64,000 bases of DNA from Leptospira levettii (GCF_002812085.1 NZ_NPDM01000001.1:1302001-1366000), one strand, 5' to 3'. Positions 37,002 to 46,606 are shown, numbered from the stretch's first letter. Notes: generated by a model not told the origin, from the sequence alone. Made by a program: numbers and translations.

Positions 37002-38051
37002 TTAACTTTTGATTACTTCTAACAAAGGTAAAATGCTAGTTGATTTTAAGTATGCATCAAGCCTTAAGTTTTGATGATAAATGAGACCATTTCGGTATTC
37101 GGTACTTGTGAAAATTTTGCTAATCTCTTTTGTTAATTGATCAAAGTTTTTGGATTCAAAAAGTAATCCTGAATTTCCCAGTGTTTCTGGCACAGCACCG
37201 GCAGCATAGGCAACAACAGGCATTTGAAAATGCATTGCTTCTAATAATGGAACACAAAATCCTTCATGTTCACTCATAGATAAAAACAGGTTACTTTCTT
37301 GGTATATCTGTTTCACCATAGTTTCATCGACATAAGAAATAATTTTCACTTCATTCTGTAGATCTAGTTGTGAAATCATAAAGTTGAGTTCATCTAAATA
37401 TGATTGTTGGTCGGGGTTACAGAAACCTAACATACGTAGAGAAAACTGATTTCCAAAATTTGATTTCCAGGTTCTCGCAAAACGAATTAAATCATCCTGG
37501 CATTTGTTAGGTGCAATTCTGCCTACAAACAAGAAGGATGGAAAGTGAAATGTTTTCACTTTTGATTCAATGTGATTGTGGTCCCATTTTTGAAAATTTA
37601 GGTGTAATGGAAAATGTTTTGCGTGTTTGAAACCTAAATGAATGAGTTCGCTCAAATTAAAATTGGAAACAGCAAAAGAATGTTGGAAATTTTCGCGGAT
37701 GATTTCCAGGTCTTCTCTACCTTTTCGCAGGAGGTAACTGAAACGTAGGTCGTATGGTTCAAAAAAGTTTTCTGGTGTTACGTTATGATAAATTAGTATT
37801 TTTTTATTTGGATATTGTAACAAAAAATCTAATACTTTAGAGTGTATGGAATGATGGTAAACAATTACATCGTTTTCATGAATTTTCACTTTTGAAATTT
37901 TTTCTGCAAACCTACGATCACTTGACAATACATTTTCAGCGAAGATTTTTCCTTGGTAACCTTCTTTTGCCAATAAACGTTTGATCTCCAACATCTCCTG
38001 AGATATGGCATCACCTAACTGAAAACCTGCGGAAAACTGATGAATGTTCAT
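37002..38051 (-). CDS. family 4 glycosyltransferase (paralogue A)
   Basis: A 349-residue GT-B enzyme. The donor half contains FVGRIAPNKCQDDLIRF and the signature MSEHEGFCVPLLEAMHFQMP followed by AYAAGAVPET. It overlaps the upstream glycosyltransferase gene by four bases (ATGA) and resembles it strongly in the donor region, so the two look like a tandem duplication. Retaining transferase, probably working in surface-polysaccharide assembly. Sugar specificity not predictable. Confidence 0.88.
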   Translation of the reverse strand: MNIHQFSAGFQLGDAISQEMLEIKRLLAKEGYQGKIFAENVLSSDRRFAEKISKVKIHENDVIVYHHSIHSKVLDFLLQYPNKKILIYHNVTPENFFEPYDLRFSYLLRKGREDLEIIRENFQHSFAVSNFNLSELIHLGFKHAKHFPLHLNFQKWDHNHIESKVKTFHFPSFLFVGRIAPNKCQDDLIRFARTWKSNFGNQFSLRMLGFCNPDQQSYLDELNFMISQLDLQNEVKIISYVDETMVKQIYQESNLFLSMSEHEGFCVPLLEAMHFQMPVVAYAAGAVPETLGNSGLLFESKNFDQLTKEISKIFTSTEYRNGLIYHQNLRLDAYLKSTSILPLLEVIKS

Positions 38052-39118
38052 TTGATACCACTTTTTAAAATGCCCGAGATCACAGACGAAAAAGGATATT
38101 CATTGTAATACTTTAGTGCAGAAAATTGATTTTGAATGATTTCATTATATTTTTCCTTTTGCAAAATGATTTCTTTCATGTTTTGCACAAGGGATGGATA
38201 GTTTTTTTCAAAAAATAATTTTCCACCATTACGCATCGTTCCTGGTACTGCACCAGCTGCATAAGCAAATACAGGAATTCCAGATCCAAATGCTTCTAAG
38301 ATAGGCAGACAAAATCCTTCGTGTTCACTCATGGATACAAAAATGCTAGTTTGATTTAGGATGGAGAGCACTTCGGAATCGGATTTTCCCATGATAAAAT
38401 GAACCTTATCTTCAAGTTGGTACTTGCTGACAGTTTCTTTCAATCGATCAAAGTAACCATCAAAAGCTCCTATGATGGATCCAATACAATAACATTCTGC
38501 CTCTGGAAATTCCTTTATCCATTCATGTGTAAAACTGATTAAGTCCTCCCATTTTTTTTGAGGTGAATATCTTCCGACAAACACAATTGAGAATTTGTTT
38601 TTTGAATTTAGATCAGAATTTGAAATTGTTTGGTATTGTTTACAAATGGGTAAAATGTATGGATTTCGGAAATCGTAACTGCTTAATGTTTCAAAATTAA
38701 ATTGAGAATCACACCAGACTGAGTCACAAATAATTGATAAACTTGCTAGTTCTAAATAAGAGAGTGATTCAAACTTTTCCATTGCATGAAATATATCTTC
38801 TGTTGTTGTATGTTCGTAAAATCGCGAAGGAGTTACATTATGAAATCTTAATATTTTGGTGCCAGGTAAGTTCTGAAATAATGTGTAGGGATAACCAGAA
38901 CCACCATAATGGAGAATATGGATGTCTTTGGCGTTGGTAGGATTGTTAAATGAATCCACTAAGTGAAACTCACTGGTCAGCGGTTTTCCCTTTCTCGGTA
39001 ATCTAGTGATAAAATGTGTTTTATAACCTAAATTCTGAAATACTTCAGATAAACCGATAGCATCATTTCCGACACCATCCGAATCTTTCAGTTCATCTAA
39101 ATGTTGGAAAACATTCAT
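38048..39118 (-). CDS. family 4 glycosyltransferase (paralogue B)
   Basis: A 356-residue GT-B enzyme with FVGRYSPQKKWEDLISF and MSEHEGFCLPILEAFGSGIP followed by AYAAGAVPGT, nearly the same signature as the downstream paralogue. The N-terminus reads MNVFQHLDELKDSDGVGNDA, a glycine-rich acceptor loop. It starts one base after the stop of the 39120 gene and is coupled by ATGA to the next. Part of the surface-glycan cluster. Confidence 0.88.
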   Translation of the reverse strand: MNVFQHLDELKDSDGVGNDAIGLSEVFQNLGYKTHFITRLPRKGKPLTSEFHLVDSFNNPTNAKDIHILHYGGSGYPYTLFQNLPGTKILRFHNVTPSRFYEHTTTEDIFHAMEKFESLSYLELASLSIICDSVWCDSQFNFETLSSYDFRNPYILPICKQYQTISNSDLNSKNKFSIVFVGRYSPQKKWEDLISFTHEWIKEFPEAECYCIGSIIGAFDGYFDRLKETVSKYQLEDKVHFIMGKSDSEVLSILNQTSIFVSMSEHEGFCLPILEAFGSGIPVFAYAAGAVPGTMRNGGKLFFEKNYPSLVQNMKEIILQKEKYNEIIQNQFSALKYYNEYPFSSVISGILKSGIK

Positions 39119-39119
39119 T

Positions 39120-40133
39120 TTAAAATTTTGTATATCGGAATACCTTTGTATCTTCTGTTACAGATAGATCTCTTAAGGAATTAAATCCTAATGTGTTTAA
39201 ATAATTTGGTAACAATTCCAAATTGATTTCTGATATTTGTAGGTCTCTAAATGGTCGATTATTAAATTCGGGTTGGATGGAAACTGAAAAATATAAATGG
39301 TTTCCTTTGTTTAATAAATAGGAAATTTCTGCAAAAATTCTTTCAATGAAATATGTTGGAAATCGATTTAAAGGCAAATAAACCAAAACGTCAAAATTTT
39401 GCATTTTAAGTTGTGATAAAGGAAATATAGACTCGAGATAATTTATGTTATGCGAAATTTTACTTTTGATAAATTTATACTGATCTGAGTTTGAAGTAAT
39501 TGATTGGAATGGAATTTTTTGAATCGATAGTTGTTTAAGGATTTCACCCCATTCAGGAAACAAAATTAAAACTTGTTTTGAACTTTTTAAATCATCTACC
39601 GTAAGATTCCAATTTGGATTGATTCCTGCGTCGACAAAAAAGGATTCTGTTGCCCAGCTAAAATTAGGTGACGAAGTTTGATTCGAGTTTAATAAATGAT
39701 CACGGTAAAAACCATCAAATCTTCTTTCAATGAGTTCTAATCTCTTTCCTAACCGTACCAATTCATGTAGTACAGAGAAAAAAGCTCGGATTCGATTTTC
39801 AGAAAGTTTTTTATCAATCTGGCTATATACAGAAATGACTCGATTGATAATAAATTTGATAGGACCACGAATGTACCAAAACTTCGGATTGGAAAATTTT
39901 GGACTCGAGATTCCCTTTTCAAATAAATGTGCAGTTCCCGCTGGGTCAAATTTTCGAAAACCAAGAGGAGATTCCGGTTTGTAGCTGATTTTTGTGAGTT
40001 CCGACCAATGGATTTGGTGGTTTGGGTCCAATGGAATTTTGGATTCTATTGATTCGACAATTTCTTGTACGTTGAGCTGTGGGTCTCTGATCTCGACAAA
40101 GGGGGATGGATTGAATTTCTTTTTGTCTTCCAC
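39120..40133 (-). CDS. unknown protein of glycan cluster, degenerate methyltransferase-like
   Basis: A 337-residue protein opening the minus-strand glycan run. The N-terminal half is charged and helical (RIRAFFSVLHELVRLGKRLELIERRFDGFY, about 122-151, in the style of the linker helices in O-antigen-cluster proteins). The C-terminal half alternates strands and helices as in class I methyltransferases (QVLILFPEWGEILKQLSI, NFDVLVYLPLNRFPTYFIERIF) but has no GxGxG SAM loop. Activity doubtful. It lies next to a divergent nucleotide-sugar reductase gene. Not a recognised family. Confidence 0.55.
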   Translation of the reverse strand: MEDKKKFNPSPFVEIRDPQLNVQEIVESIESKIPLDPNHQIHWSELTKISYKPESPLGFRKFDPAGTAHLFEKGISSPKFSNPKFWYIRGPIKFIINRVISVYSQIDKKLSENRIRAFFSVLHELVRLGKRLELIERRFDGFYRDHLLNSNQTSSPNFSWATESFFVDAGINPNWNLTVDDLKSSKQVLILFPEWGEILKQLSIQKIPFQSITSNSDQYKFIKSKISHNINYLESIFPLSQLKMQNFDVLVYLPLNRFPTYFIERIFAEISYLLNKGNHLYFSVSIQPEFNNRPFRDLQISEINLELLPNYLNTLGFNSLRDLSVTEDTKVFRYTKF

Positions 40134-40219
40134 AGTTTTCTTTCTTTTGTTGAGAGGATTTGAAAAATTGGAAGAATGGCAACTAAATCTTAGGGTCAGA
40201 TCAGAAAATTCCCTTATAT

Positions 40220-41140
40220 ATGAAAAAAAAACAAACTTTAGTCACCGGAGCCACTGGATTTGTGGGAAGTTATCTACTTCCTGCACTGAATTCCCACGAC
40301 AATTATGAAATCCATTGTTTTGAAGGTGATATACGTGACCGGAATTGTGTTTCCGACCAACTGAAGAAAATCCAACCCGATATTTTGATCCATTTAGCTG
40401 CCCAAGCTTTTGTTCCCAACGCGATTGCAAATCCATGGGAGACAGAAGAAATCAATGTCGGTGGTACTTTAAATCTTTTAGAAACCCTCCATCGTTTGCA
40501 AAAACCATGTAAGATGTTGTACATTTCCTCAGCAGATGTTTATGGAAAACAAAATGTAGATGTACTCCCCCTCAAAGAATCATTACTTCCAAAACCTGTA
40601 AATCCGTATGCTGGTAGTAAACTCGCTGCTGAATCCTACTGTCGTCAATATGCAGAATATAGTCCTAATGTTTCCGTAGTGATTGCTCGCCCATTCAATC
40701 ATATTGGAGTTGGACAACGAAAAGAATTTGTGATTCCCAATTTCTGTACTCAAATCATCGAAGCAAAACACATGGGTAAAAAAATGATTTCAGTTGGTGA
40801 TTTAGAACCTACGCGAGATTTTTCACATGTGAGAGATATCGTTGATGGTTATTTGACTTTGATCGAAAGAGGAGAATCAGGCGAAATCTACAATATATGT
40901 TCTGGTGAGGAACATAGCATCCGTTCCATGGTAGAAGAGCTTGTAAAATACTCTGGCGAATCGATTCAATTCTCTGTGGATGAAAGTAGAGTTAGACTAT
41001 CTGAAACATCCAGAGTTTACGGTGATAACACAAAATTAAAAACTTTGGGTTGGATCAACAAACACAGTATCAGCGAAACACTTAAAGAAATTTATGATCA
41101 TTTGGAATCAGAATTTTTAAAATCCAAACAAGCAGTTTGA
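40220..41140 (+). CDS. NAD-dependent sugar epimerase/reductase, GDP-6-deoxy-mannose reductase-like
   Basis: A 306-residue extended SDR. Nucleotide-binding GATGFVGSYL at residues 9-18, catalytic Ser in ISSADVYG and YxxxK in NPYAGSKLAAESY (about 132-144). The segments ARPFNHIGVGQRKEFVIPNF and LEPTRDFSHVRDIVDGY are typical of GDP-4-keto-6-deoxy-mannose reductase (Rmd), which makes GDP-D-rhamnose. Close relatives are other NDP-sugar epimerases, so the product is not certain. It is divergent from the glycosyltransferase run it presumably feeds. The 3' end overlaps the M48 protease gene by 43 bases. Confidence 0.85.
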   Translation: MKKKQTLVTGATGFVGSYLLPALNSHDNYEIHCFEGDIRDRNCVSDQLKKIQPDILIHLAAQAFVPNAIANPWETEEINVGGTLNLLETLHRLQKPCKMLYISSADVYGKQNVDVLPLKESLLPKPVNPYAGSKLAAESYCRQYAEYSPNVSVVIARPFNHIGVGQRKEFVIPNFCTQIIEAKHMGKKMISVGDLEPTRDFSHVRDIVDGYLTLIERGESGEIYNICSGEEHSIRSMVEELVKYSGESIQFSVDESRVRLSETSRVYGDNTKLKTLGWINKHSISETLKEIYDHLESEFLKSKQAV

Positions 41141-42294
41141 ACTTCTTTCCAAGTAATATCCGATACTACCTTTTTAATGGATCCCTTTTTGCCTTTCTGA
41201 ATCAGGGATTCTAAGGTTTTCATTCTTTCAGCTGTTGCAGGGTGTGTGCTTAGAAAATCTGTAATTTGATTTGTAGTAGATTTTTCATCTTTGGCATTGG
41301 AAACCTCTTCCTTGTCTTCGGAACCAGATTCACCATTTTCCAACTCTTCCATTTTTTTGAAAAAACGAAGTAAACCATCTGTTGACATATTTTGAGCTTT
41401 TAAATATTCGATGGAAGATTTATCTGCTTCCGTTTCAAAATCTCTTGAAAATTTCAAAACCAAAATAGTAGAACCTATTTCGGTAAAGGTTTCTAAAAAT
41501 TCCATATTTCCAAGTCCAGGACCTACCACCAAACTGATTGCAAGTGATGTTCCACCTGCTTTCACCAAGTTGCGCATATGATGTCGTTTTTCCACATGTG
41601 CGATTTCATGTGCTAAAACACCTATGACTTCTTCTTGTGATTCAGCATCATTTAACAAACCAGAGAAAAAGTAAATTTTTCCGTTGGATAATGCAAATGC
41701 ATTGGGGATTGTCGAACTTAAGACTGAAACTTCGAATTTGTGTTTACTATCTTTTGGAACAATTTTTTTCAATGCTTCAGAGAAAAAACGATCAGTTGCC
41801 TTTGAATCACATTTTTGAAACTGAGCTTCCATTTTCAATTGTACCGAATCTCCTAAGGATTTGTCCATTGAAAGTGGGATAAAATTCGTAACAAACTCCA
41901 ATCCTTTAAAGTAAAAAAAGCCAACGATCGTTACAATGAGTAGAGAAAGAATCCCAAGTACAATGGGATTCATTTCCCGAATGGAATAAAATAAAGCATT
42001 TGTATGGCTTTGGGATTTTTTGTTATGGATCCAAATTTTTTCCAATAATTTGGTTTCTTCTTTCGTACAGAAAATTTCTAAAATAGGGCTTTCTTTTCTT
42101 TCGTCAGGAAGGAGGATCAGCTTACAGCCCTTATGCGTATGCGAAAATTCTGCGAATTGTGATATGGTTAATTTATGATGAGTATCAAATGACGTAAATT
42201 GTATGGTTTGGCCATGGACAAGGACGGTCCCTTCTTCTGGGACCGCCGAGACACCATTAAAATATCGTGATGTAAATATTTGATTTTGAAACAA
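41098..42294 (-). CDS. M48-family membrane zinc metalloprotease
   Basis: A 398-residue protein. A cytoplasmic-type N-terminal region (1-105), a transmembrane helix (109-128), then a peptidase M48 domain with HEIAH at 229-233 and the third zinc ligand Glu289 in FETEAD. It begins at TTG, three bases after the stop of the DUF898 gene, so translation is probably coupled. M48 proteins of this shape cleave damaged membrane proteins or process partners. The DUF898 neighbour is a frequent genomic partner. The end overlaps the convergent sugar reductase by 43 bases. Confidence 0.9.
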   Translation of the reverse strand: MFQNQIFTSRYFNGVSAVPEEGTVLVHGQTIQFTSFDTHHKLTISQFAEFSHTHKGCKLILLPDERKESPILEIFCTKEETKLLEKIWIHNKKSQSHTNALFYSIREMNPIVLGILSLLIVTIVGFFYFKGLEFVTNFIPLSMDKSLGDSVQLKMEAQFQKCDSKATDRFFSEALKKIVPKDSKHKFEVSVLSSTIPNAFALSNGKIYFFSGLLNDAESQEEVIGVLAHEIAHVEKRHHMRNLVKAGGTSLAISLVVGPGLGNMEFLETFTEIGSTILVLKFSRDFETEADKSSIEYLKAQNMSTDGLLRFFKKMEELENGESGSEDKEEVSNAKDEKSTTNQITDFLSTHPATAERMKTLESLIQKGKKGSIKKVVSDITWKEVQTACLDFKNSDSK

Positions 42295-42297
42295 TGT

Positions 42298-43254
42298 TTA
42301 TGATAGGAAGGCTTCTAGAGTTTCTGCAAGTGCTTCCAAACCTTCCGCGGTAGCATTTGCCTGTGTATCTGGTTGGGCAGAAATTGTTGAGAAATCAACT
42401 TCAGCTTCTAAACTTACTGATTCGATAAAGAGTTTAGTCAATCGAACCACAGCCCAAGCAAATCCAATACCTAGTGTGAATAGAATGATCAAATACGCGA
42501 TCAGAAAATTGACAAAAATCTTCCCACCTGTGATATCAGATCTAAATTTTTTACCTTGGAAACTAGTTCGATTCCAGATATAGTTTTGCACATCTGCTAA
42601 AAACCATGAGTAATAGATACCAAGAGTGACTATGCTTAGCAAAAATCCTTTCAAATACAGAAAGAAAATTTCCTTACCATCAGCTGAGAAACCAAAATTG
42701 GTATTTCCATAACGAGTTTTACTTTGGATATAAGCTTCTTTTTCAGCAAAAAACCAAGGGTAATAAATTCCTAAAGTAACGATTGTCAGTAGAATCCCTT
42801 TCCCATAAAGTTTTGCTACTTCTAAGATTTTACCATCAAAGCCAAATCGAAGGTTACGATAACCTGTACGTGATGTTATGTATTTTCGGCCACCAACAAT
42901 GATGATGGGAACTAATGCTAAAATAACTCCAATGTAGAGTACAATTCCAACGATCGTTGCAAAGTACGGGACAGGAATTTTATTGGCAATCCATAGGATG
43001 ATCATGATGGCAATGTACAACACGATAAAAATTCCAGCTGCTTTCAAAAAGCCGATGAAACGTTCTTTTCCAGTTCCGTGAAACGAAAATCGTTCTCCAG
43101 CCCATTCCAAATTCTCAGCCATAAACTTTTGGACGTTGGTGCGAGCCCAAAAGCTATAAATCCCCAAAGTCACTACCGTGAGAAACATATTCTTCAAAAA
43201 TAATATGAAGAGTTGTCCGCCAGTGGCGTGGTATTGTAGTCTTGTGTTGTTCAT
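42298..43254 (-). CDS. DUF898 (YjgN-like) integral membrane protein
   Basis: The start at 43254 has GGGGA upstream and gives 318 residues; a longer in-frame reading from 43326 lacks such a site. Three internal copies of the same unit are visible, each with an F(SFxGxGxE)-like turn followed by a hydrophobic helix ending LGIYxxW (LGIYSFW, LGIYYPW, LGIYYSW). This repeat is diagnostic of DUF898. Function not known. Upstream of the M48 protease in an operon-like pair. Confidence 0.88.
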   Translation of the reverse strand: MNNTRLQYHATGGQLFILFLKNMFLTVVTLGIYSFWARTNVQKFMAENLEWAGERFSFHGTGKERFIGFLKAAGIFIVLYIAIMIILWIANKIPVPYFATIVGIVLYIGVILALVPIIIVGGRKYITSRTGYRNLRFGFDGKILEVAKLYGKGILLTIVTLGIYYPWFFAEKEAYIQSKTRYGNTNFGFSADGKEIFFLYLKGFLLSIVTLGIYYSWFLADVQNYIWNRTSFQGKKFRSDITGGKIFVNFLIAYLIILFTLGIGFAWAVVRLTKLFIESVSLEAEVDFSTISAQPDTQANATAEGLEALAETLEAFLS

Positions 43255-43351
43255 TGATTTCCCCGATCGATAATAGTGTGCAGAGTATCCACTATGTTCA
43301 AAAAGGGTAAAGAAAAATATTTCCAATTGATTCGAAATACAGATTATACGG

Positions 43352-43378
43352 TTGAACAGAATTCACTATTTTTATAAA
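43352..43378 (+). promoter_or_regulatory. candidate promoter for the 43422 gene
   Basis: TTGAAC (43352-43357) and TATAAA (43373-43378) with a 15-base spacer, ahead of the small secreted-protein gene. Spacing is two bases short of ideal, so this is weak. Confidence 0.25.
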
Positions 43379-43421
43379 ATCATACAACTGGAACCTTTGG
43401 GGGTCAGTCTATTTGTATAGA

Positions 43422-43706
43422 ATGCGTACATCTTTATCCTTTGTCCTGATCTTTGTTACGATAACGACCTTGTGGTCAGACCCAAGGCAGGAATTACCTC
43501 CAACACTTGGAGATTTAAAAGGCCAAGATAAATCTGTAAGGCAACCACCTGATCGAAAAGACAAAAAAGGTTGTTGTAAAATCAAATACCCCGCTGGAGG
43601 GTATGACTTCTTTCTGGCAACGGAAGAAGATTGTCGTGCGAGTTTGTATTTTGACAGGTTTCTGGGAGAAAACAATACACTATGCTTTCGTTGGGAAGGG
43701 GATTAG
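43422..43706 (+). CDS. small secreted Cys-containing protein
   Basis: Taking the ATG at 43422 gives 94 residues and a clean signal peptide (MRTSLSFVLIFVTITTLWS). The mature part is charged and has a GCCKIKYPAGGYDF segment, with two further cysteines (EDCRAS, TLCFRWEGD), enough for two disulfides. No family recognised. It overlaps the following patatin gene by 25 bases, so it may be co-translated with it. Confidence 0.6.
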   Translation: MRTSLSFVLIFVTITTLWSDPRQELPPTLGDLKGQDKSVRQPPDRKDKKGCCKIKYPAGGYDFFLATEEDCRASLYFDRFLGENNTLCFRWEGD

Positions 43707-44650
43707 AGATAGCTGAATTTATGGGTGTGCGTGAACAAGTTTTACAAACATTAGTCAAGATTTTTCCAACTTACGATGCTTCTCTTGCCATTGCTGGTGG
43801 TGGGTGTAAGGCTTTTTATGCACTTGGTGTTGGAAAAACCTTACGTGAGTGGGGAGTTCGTTTTACAGAATTATCAGGTGTTTCTGCAGGTGCAGCTATG
43901 GCACTTTGTATCCTCTCACAAACAGAAGAAGAGTCTGTCGAATACTTCGAAGAAATCACCAAACGGAATTCCCGTAATTTTCATTTTTCCAATTTATTGA
44001 GAGGAGAATCAACTTTCCCTCATGAAGATATGTATAGACGAACCATTCGATTTGGAATGCGTTTTGACCGTGTGTTAGAATCGGGTGCAAAAATCTGGAT
44101 CCACTCAGTGAAAGCCCATCCGAAAGAGGATTCGCTTAAAAATAAATTTCGTTTGGCTAGGTTGATTTCAGAAACAGGAAGAGCCTTTATATTAGATGAT
44201 AGAGATCGATCGGAAGGAATTCCGGCAAATCGTACGGCAGAAATCATTAAAAAATGGAATATGGAAGATGTTGATTTCACAGAGAAAGACTTTGTGAATC
44301 CTGAAACGATTGAACAATTCATTTTGAATTCTTCATCCATTCCTCCGATTGTAGACTTTCAGTCAGTAGGCAATGAATATTATCTCGATGGTGGACTCAC
44401 AAATAATATGATGATCGAAACATTTGCTCCAAAAGCAAAAATCATCGGTATCCATTATGAGCCAAATACCATTGTAGGAAAGGATCCTGATTTACTTGCC
44501 CGTACTTTTCTCATCACACCATCCAAACCACTTCCCATCACTTCTTTTGATTATACGAATCCAAAAGGTGTTCGAGAGACTTATGAATTAGGGAAGGCGG
44601 ATGCTTTGGCCAAAAAATCAGAAATCATCAATTATTTAAAAAAGGATTGA
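43682..44650 (+). CDS. patatin-like phospholipase
   Basis: A 322-residue serine acyl hydrolase. The oxyanion loop GGGCKAF is at residues 39-45, nucleophile GVSAG at 66-70 (Ser68), and the Asp of the dyad in DGG (Asp236). These residues constitute a complete Ser-Asp catalytic dyad. No signal peptide, so it is likely cytoplasmic or membrane-peripheral; it would release fatty acids from phospholipids. GGGAG lies about 12 bases upstream of the ATG; an alternative ATG at 43721 is possible. Its end overlaps the convergent aminotransferase gene by 19 bases. Confidence 0.9.
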   Translation: MLSLGRGLEIAEFMGVREQVLQTLVKIFPTYDASLAIAGGGCKAFYALGVGKTLREWGVRFTELSGVSAGAAMALCILSQTEEESVEYFEEITKRNSRNFHFSNLLRGESTFPHEDMYRRTIRFGMRFDRVLESGAKIWIHSVKAHPKEDSLKNKFRLARLISETGRAFILDDRDRSEGIPANRTAEIIKKWNMEDVDFTEKDFVNPETIEQFILNSSSIPPIVDFQSVGNEYYLDGGLTNNMMIETFAPKAKIIGIHYEPNTIVGKDPDLLARTFLITPSKPLPITSFDYTNPKGVRETYELGKADALAKKSEIINYLKKD

Positions 44651-45834
44651 ATCGAGTTTAGTCCTTTTTCTAAAATTTCTTCTTCCGTAATAAGAGAAAT
44701 TACAACAATACATCTATTATGCGAAAATCCAAACCAAGAACCTGGATGTAATAAAACGCCAGTTTCTAATAAAATTTCTCCAACAATCTTCTCATCTTTT
44801 TTATCGAGATTTAACTCGAGTAAAAAATACCAACCTGCTTCTATAGCGTGAACTTTTTTGCAGTAGGAAAATTGGTTCACAAAATCTTTACAGAGCGAAT
44901 AGTTTCGCATAATTCTTGTTCGAATTCGGTTTTGAACCATAGTTTTCCATGGTAACAATTCGTTTGTTGCCAATTGAACCAACGAATTTACGGAAAGGTA
45001 AGTGTCTGAGATGAAACTGAGTTTTTTTTGGATTTCTGTTTTGATTGGTTCAGGAGAAAGATTGAGGATCCAAGCTAATTTGGTTTGAGGCAAAGCTAAC
45101 ATTTTGGAAAAACCATGGCAAACAAAAAGAGGAAAATTTGGATTTGAAGGAAGGTGATGAGGTTCTCCAAAAAAATCATATGCTTCAAACACTTCATCAA
45201 CAATCACAGGGATTTGTATCCCAAATGATTCCCATATTTTCCAGAATGATTCCGTTGTTTTGGATCCAGTTGGATTCGAAGGACTTACCAAAACAATGAG
45301 TTTGGTTTTTGTGCTAATTGAATTGGCAATGGTTTCAGCATCGTAAACCCAAGAACCATCATTTTGATTTTCTTTTAATTGGTAATGTACTTCCTTTAAA
45401 TTTTCTAATCCAATCAGAAAACTAAATAGTGGATACCCTGGGTTAGGGGTAAATACTTCATCTCCCGGATTAGTCAGTAATTTAAATAAATAGGAATATG
45501 CTTCGGATGTACTCGCTGTTAAATGAAAATTGGAAGAATTTACTTGGAATCCACGAAGTTTATAGAGGGAGCTAATTTCATTTCGCGTTGATTCTAAACC
45601 TTCTGGAATTGGTTCATAAATACTGGCATTCAGATTCGAAAGTATGTGAGTTAAAACAGAAGCTGGAAACTCTAATCCCATTTCTGTAAGATTAGAATTT
45701 CCTAAATCTAAAATTGGTTTTCCAGTCTTGATTCTTTCCGTTTTAATTTGGTAGATCGGATTCTCTGCGTTTAGATCACCGAGCAAACCAAAACGATCCG
45801 AAAAGTGGAAATGTTCTTTGGTCAAATCATCCAA
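44632..45834 (-). CDS. class I/II PLP-dependent aminotransferase
   Basis: A 400-residue enzyme. Substrate-cofactor motifs: PNPGYPLFSF near residue 130, PSNPTGSKT, DEVFEAYDF, and GFSKMLALPQTKLAWI with the PLP-binding Lys. No signal peptide. The substrate range of such aminotransferases is broad (aspartate, aromatic, branched). It overlaps the upstream SDR gene by eight bases; the two appear to be an operon. Precise substrate unknown. Confidence 0.9.
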   Translation of the reverse strand: MDDLTKEHFHFSDRFGLLGDLNAENPIYQIKTERIKTGKPILDLGNSNLTEMGLEFPASVLTHILSNLNASIYEPIPEGLESTRNEISSLYKLRGFQVNSSNFHLTASTSEAYSYLFKLLTNPGDEVFTPNPGYPLFSFLIGLENLKEVHYQLKENQNDGSWVYDAETIANSISTKTKLIVLVSPSNPTGSKTTESFWKIWESFGIQIPVIVDEVFEAYDFFGEPHHLPSNPNFPLFVCHGFSKMLALPQTKLAWILNLSPEPIKTEIQKKLSFISDTYLSVNSLVQLATNELLPWKTMVQNRIRTRIMRNYSLCKDFVNQFSYCKKVHAIEAGWYFLLELNLDKKDEKIVGEILLETGVLLHPGSWFGFSHNRCIVVISLITEEEILEKGLNSIQSFFK

Positions 45835-46606
45835 CTTTGTTTAAAGATTTTGCAATTTTACGAATCACGATTCTTGGAGTGATCCTAACCGATTCTGCTA
45901 ACAAAAAGTTGATGAACCCTGGAATTTTCACTACACGTTTTGCAAACAAAGCTTTTAAACCGATTTCTACAACATCTTGGGAATTCATTGCCAAAAAAGA
46001 TGATTTCACTAACTTACTTCCCGACATATTGGCTCTTTCAAAAAATTCTGTTCGTGTAGGACCAGGACAAAGGCAAGATACTGTTATACCGTAATCTTTT
46101 ACTTCTTCAGCAAGTCCTTCGCTTAACGACAGTACGTATGCTTTTGTAGCATAATAATTTGTCATCAGTGGTCCAGGTTGAAACGCAGCTGTGGATGCTA
46201 CATTTAAAATATAACCATATTTGCTAGTTACCATGTCTTGCAAAAACAAATGGCATAATTCTGCGAGAGTTGTCACATTCAGTTGGATCATTTTTGATTC
46301 TTCTGAAAAAGAATTTTTGTGAAATTCACCATTTAGTCCATAACCAGCATTGTTAATGAGGCAATTGACATTGAGATTTAATTTTTTGACAGCCTTATAA
46401 ACTTTTTCTGCAGCATTCGGAAGAGATAAATCTTCGGTTATGACAACTCCTTCCACTCCATACTTTTGTTTGAGTTCACTAGCAAGACTTTTGAGTCTAT
46501 CAGCACTTCTTGCTACTAAAATTGGAGTATAACCTTTTTTTGCCAATGAATGGGCAAAATCTTTTCCGAGTCCTGTAGATGCACCTGTAATTAAAGCATA
46601 TTTCAT
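45827..46606 (-). CDS. short-chain dehydrogenase/reductase
   Basis: A 259-residue classical SDR: TGASTGLG (about residues 7-14), NNAGYG (about 87), Ser in VASTAAF (about 138) and YYATK (about 151-155). The C-terminus is hydrophobic (INFLLAESVRITPRIVIRKI), as in SDRs that act near the membrane. The aminotransferase gene follows with an eight-base overlap. NAD(P)-dependent; substrate unknown. Confidence 0.88.
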   Translation of the reverse strand: MKYALITGASTGLGKDFAHSLAKKGYTPILVARSADRLKSLASELKQKYGVEGVVITEDLSLPNAAEKVYKAVKKLNLNVNCLINNAGYGLNGEFHKNSFSEESKMIQLNVTTLAELCHLFLQDMVTSKYGYILNVASTAAFQPGPLMTNYYATKAYVLSLSEGLAEEVKDYGITVSCLCPGPTRTEFFERANMSGSKLVKSSFLAMNSQDVVEIGLKALFAKRVVKIPGFINFLLAESVRITPRIVIRKIAKSLNKVG

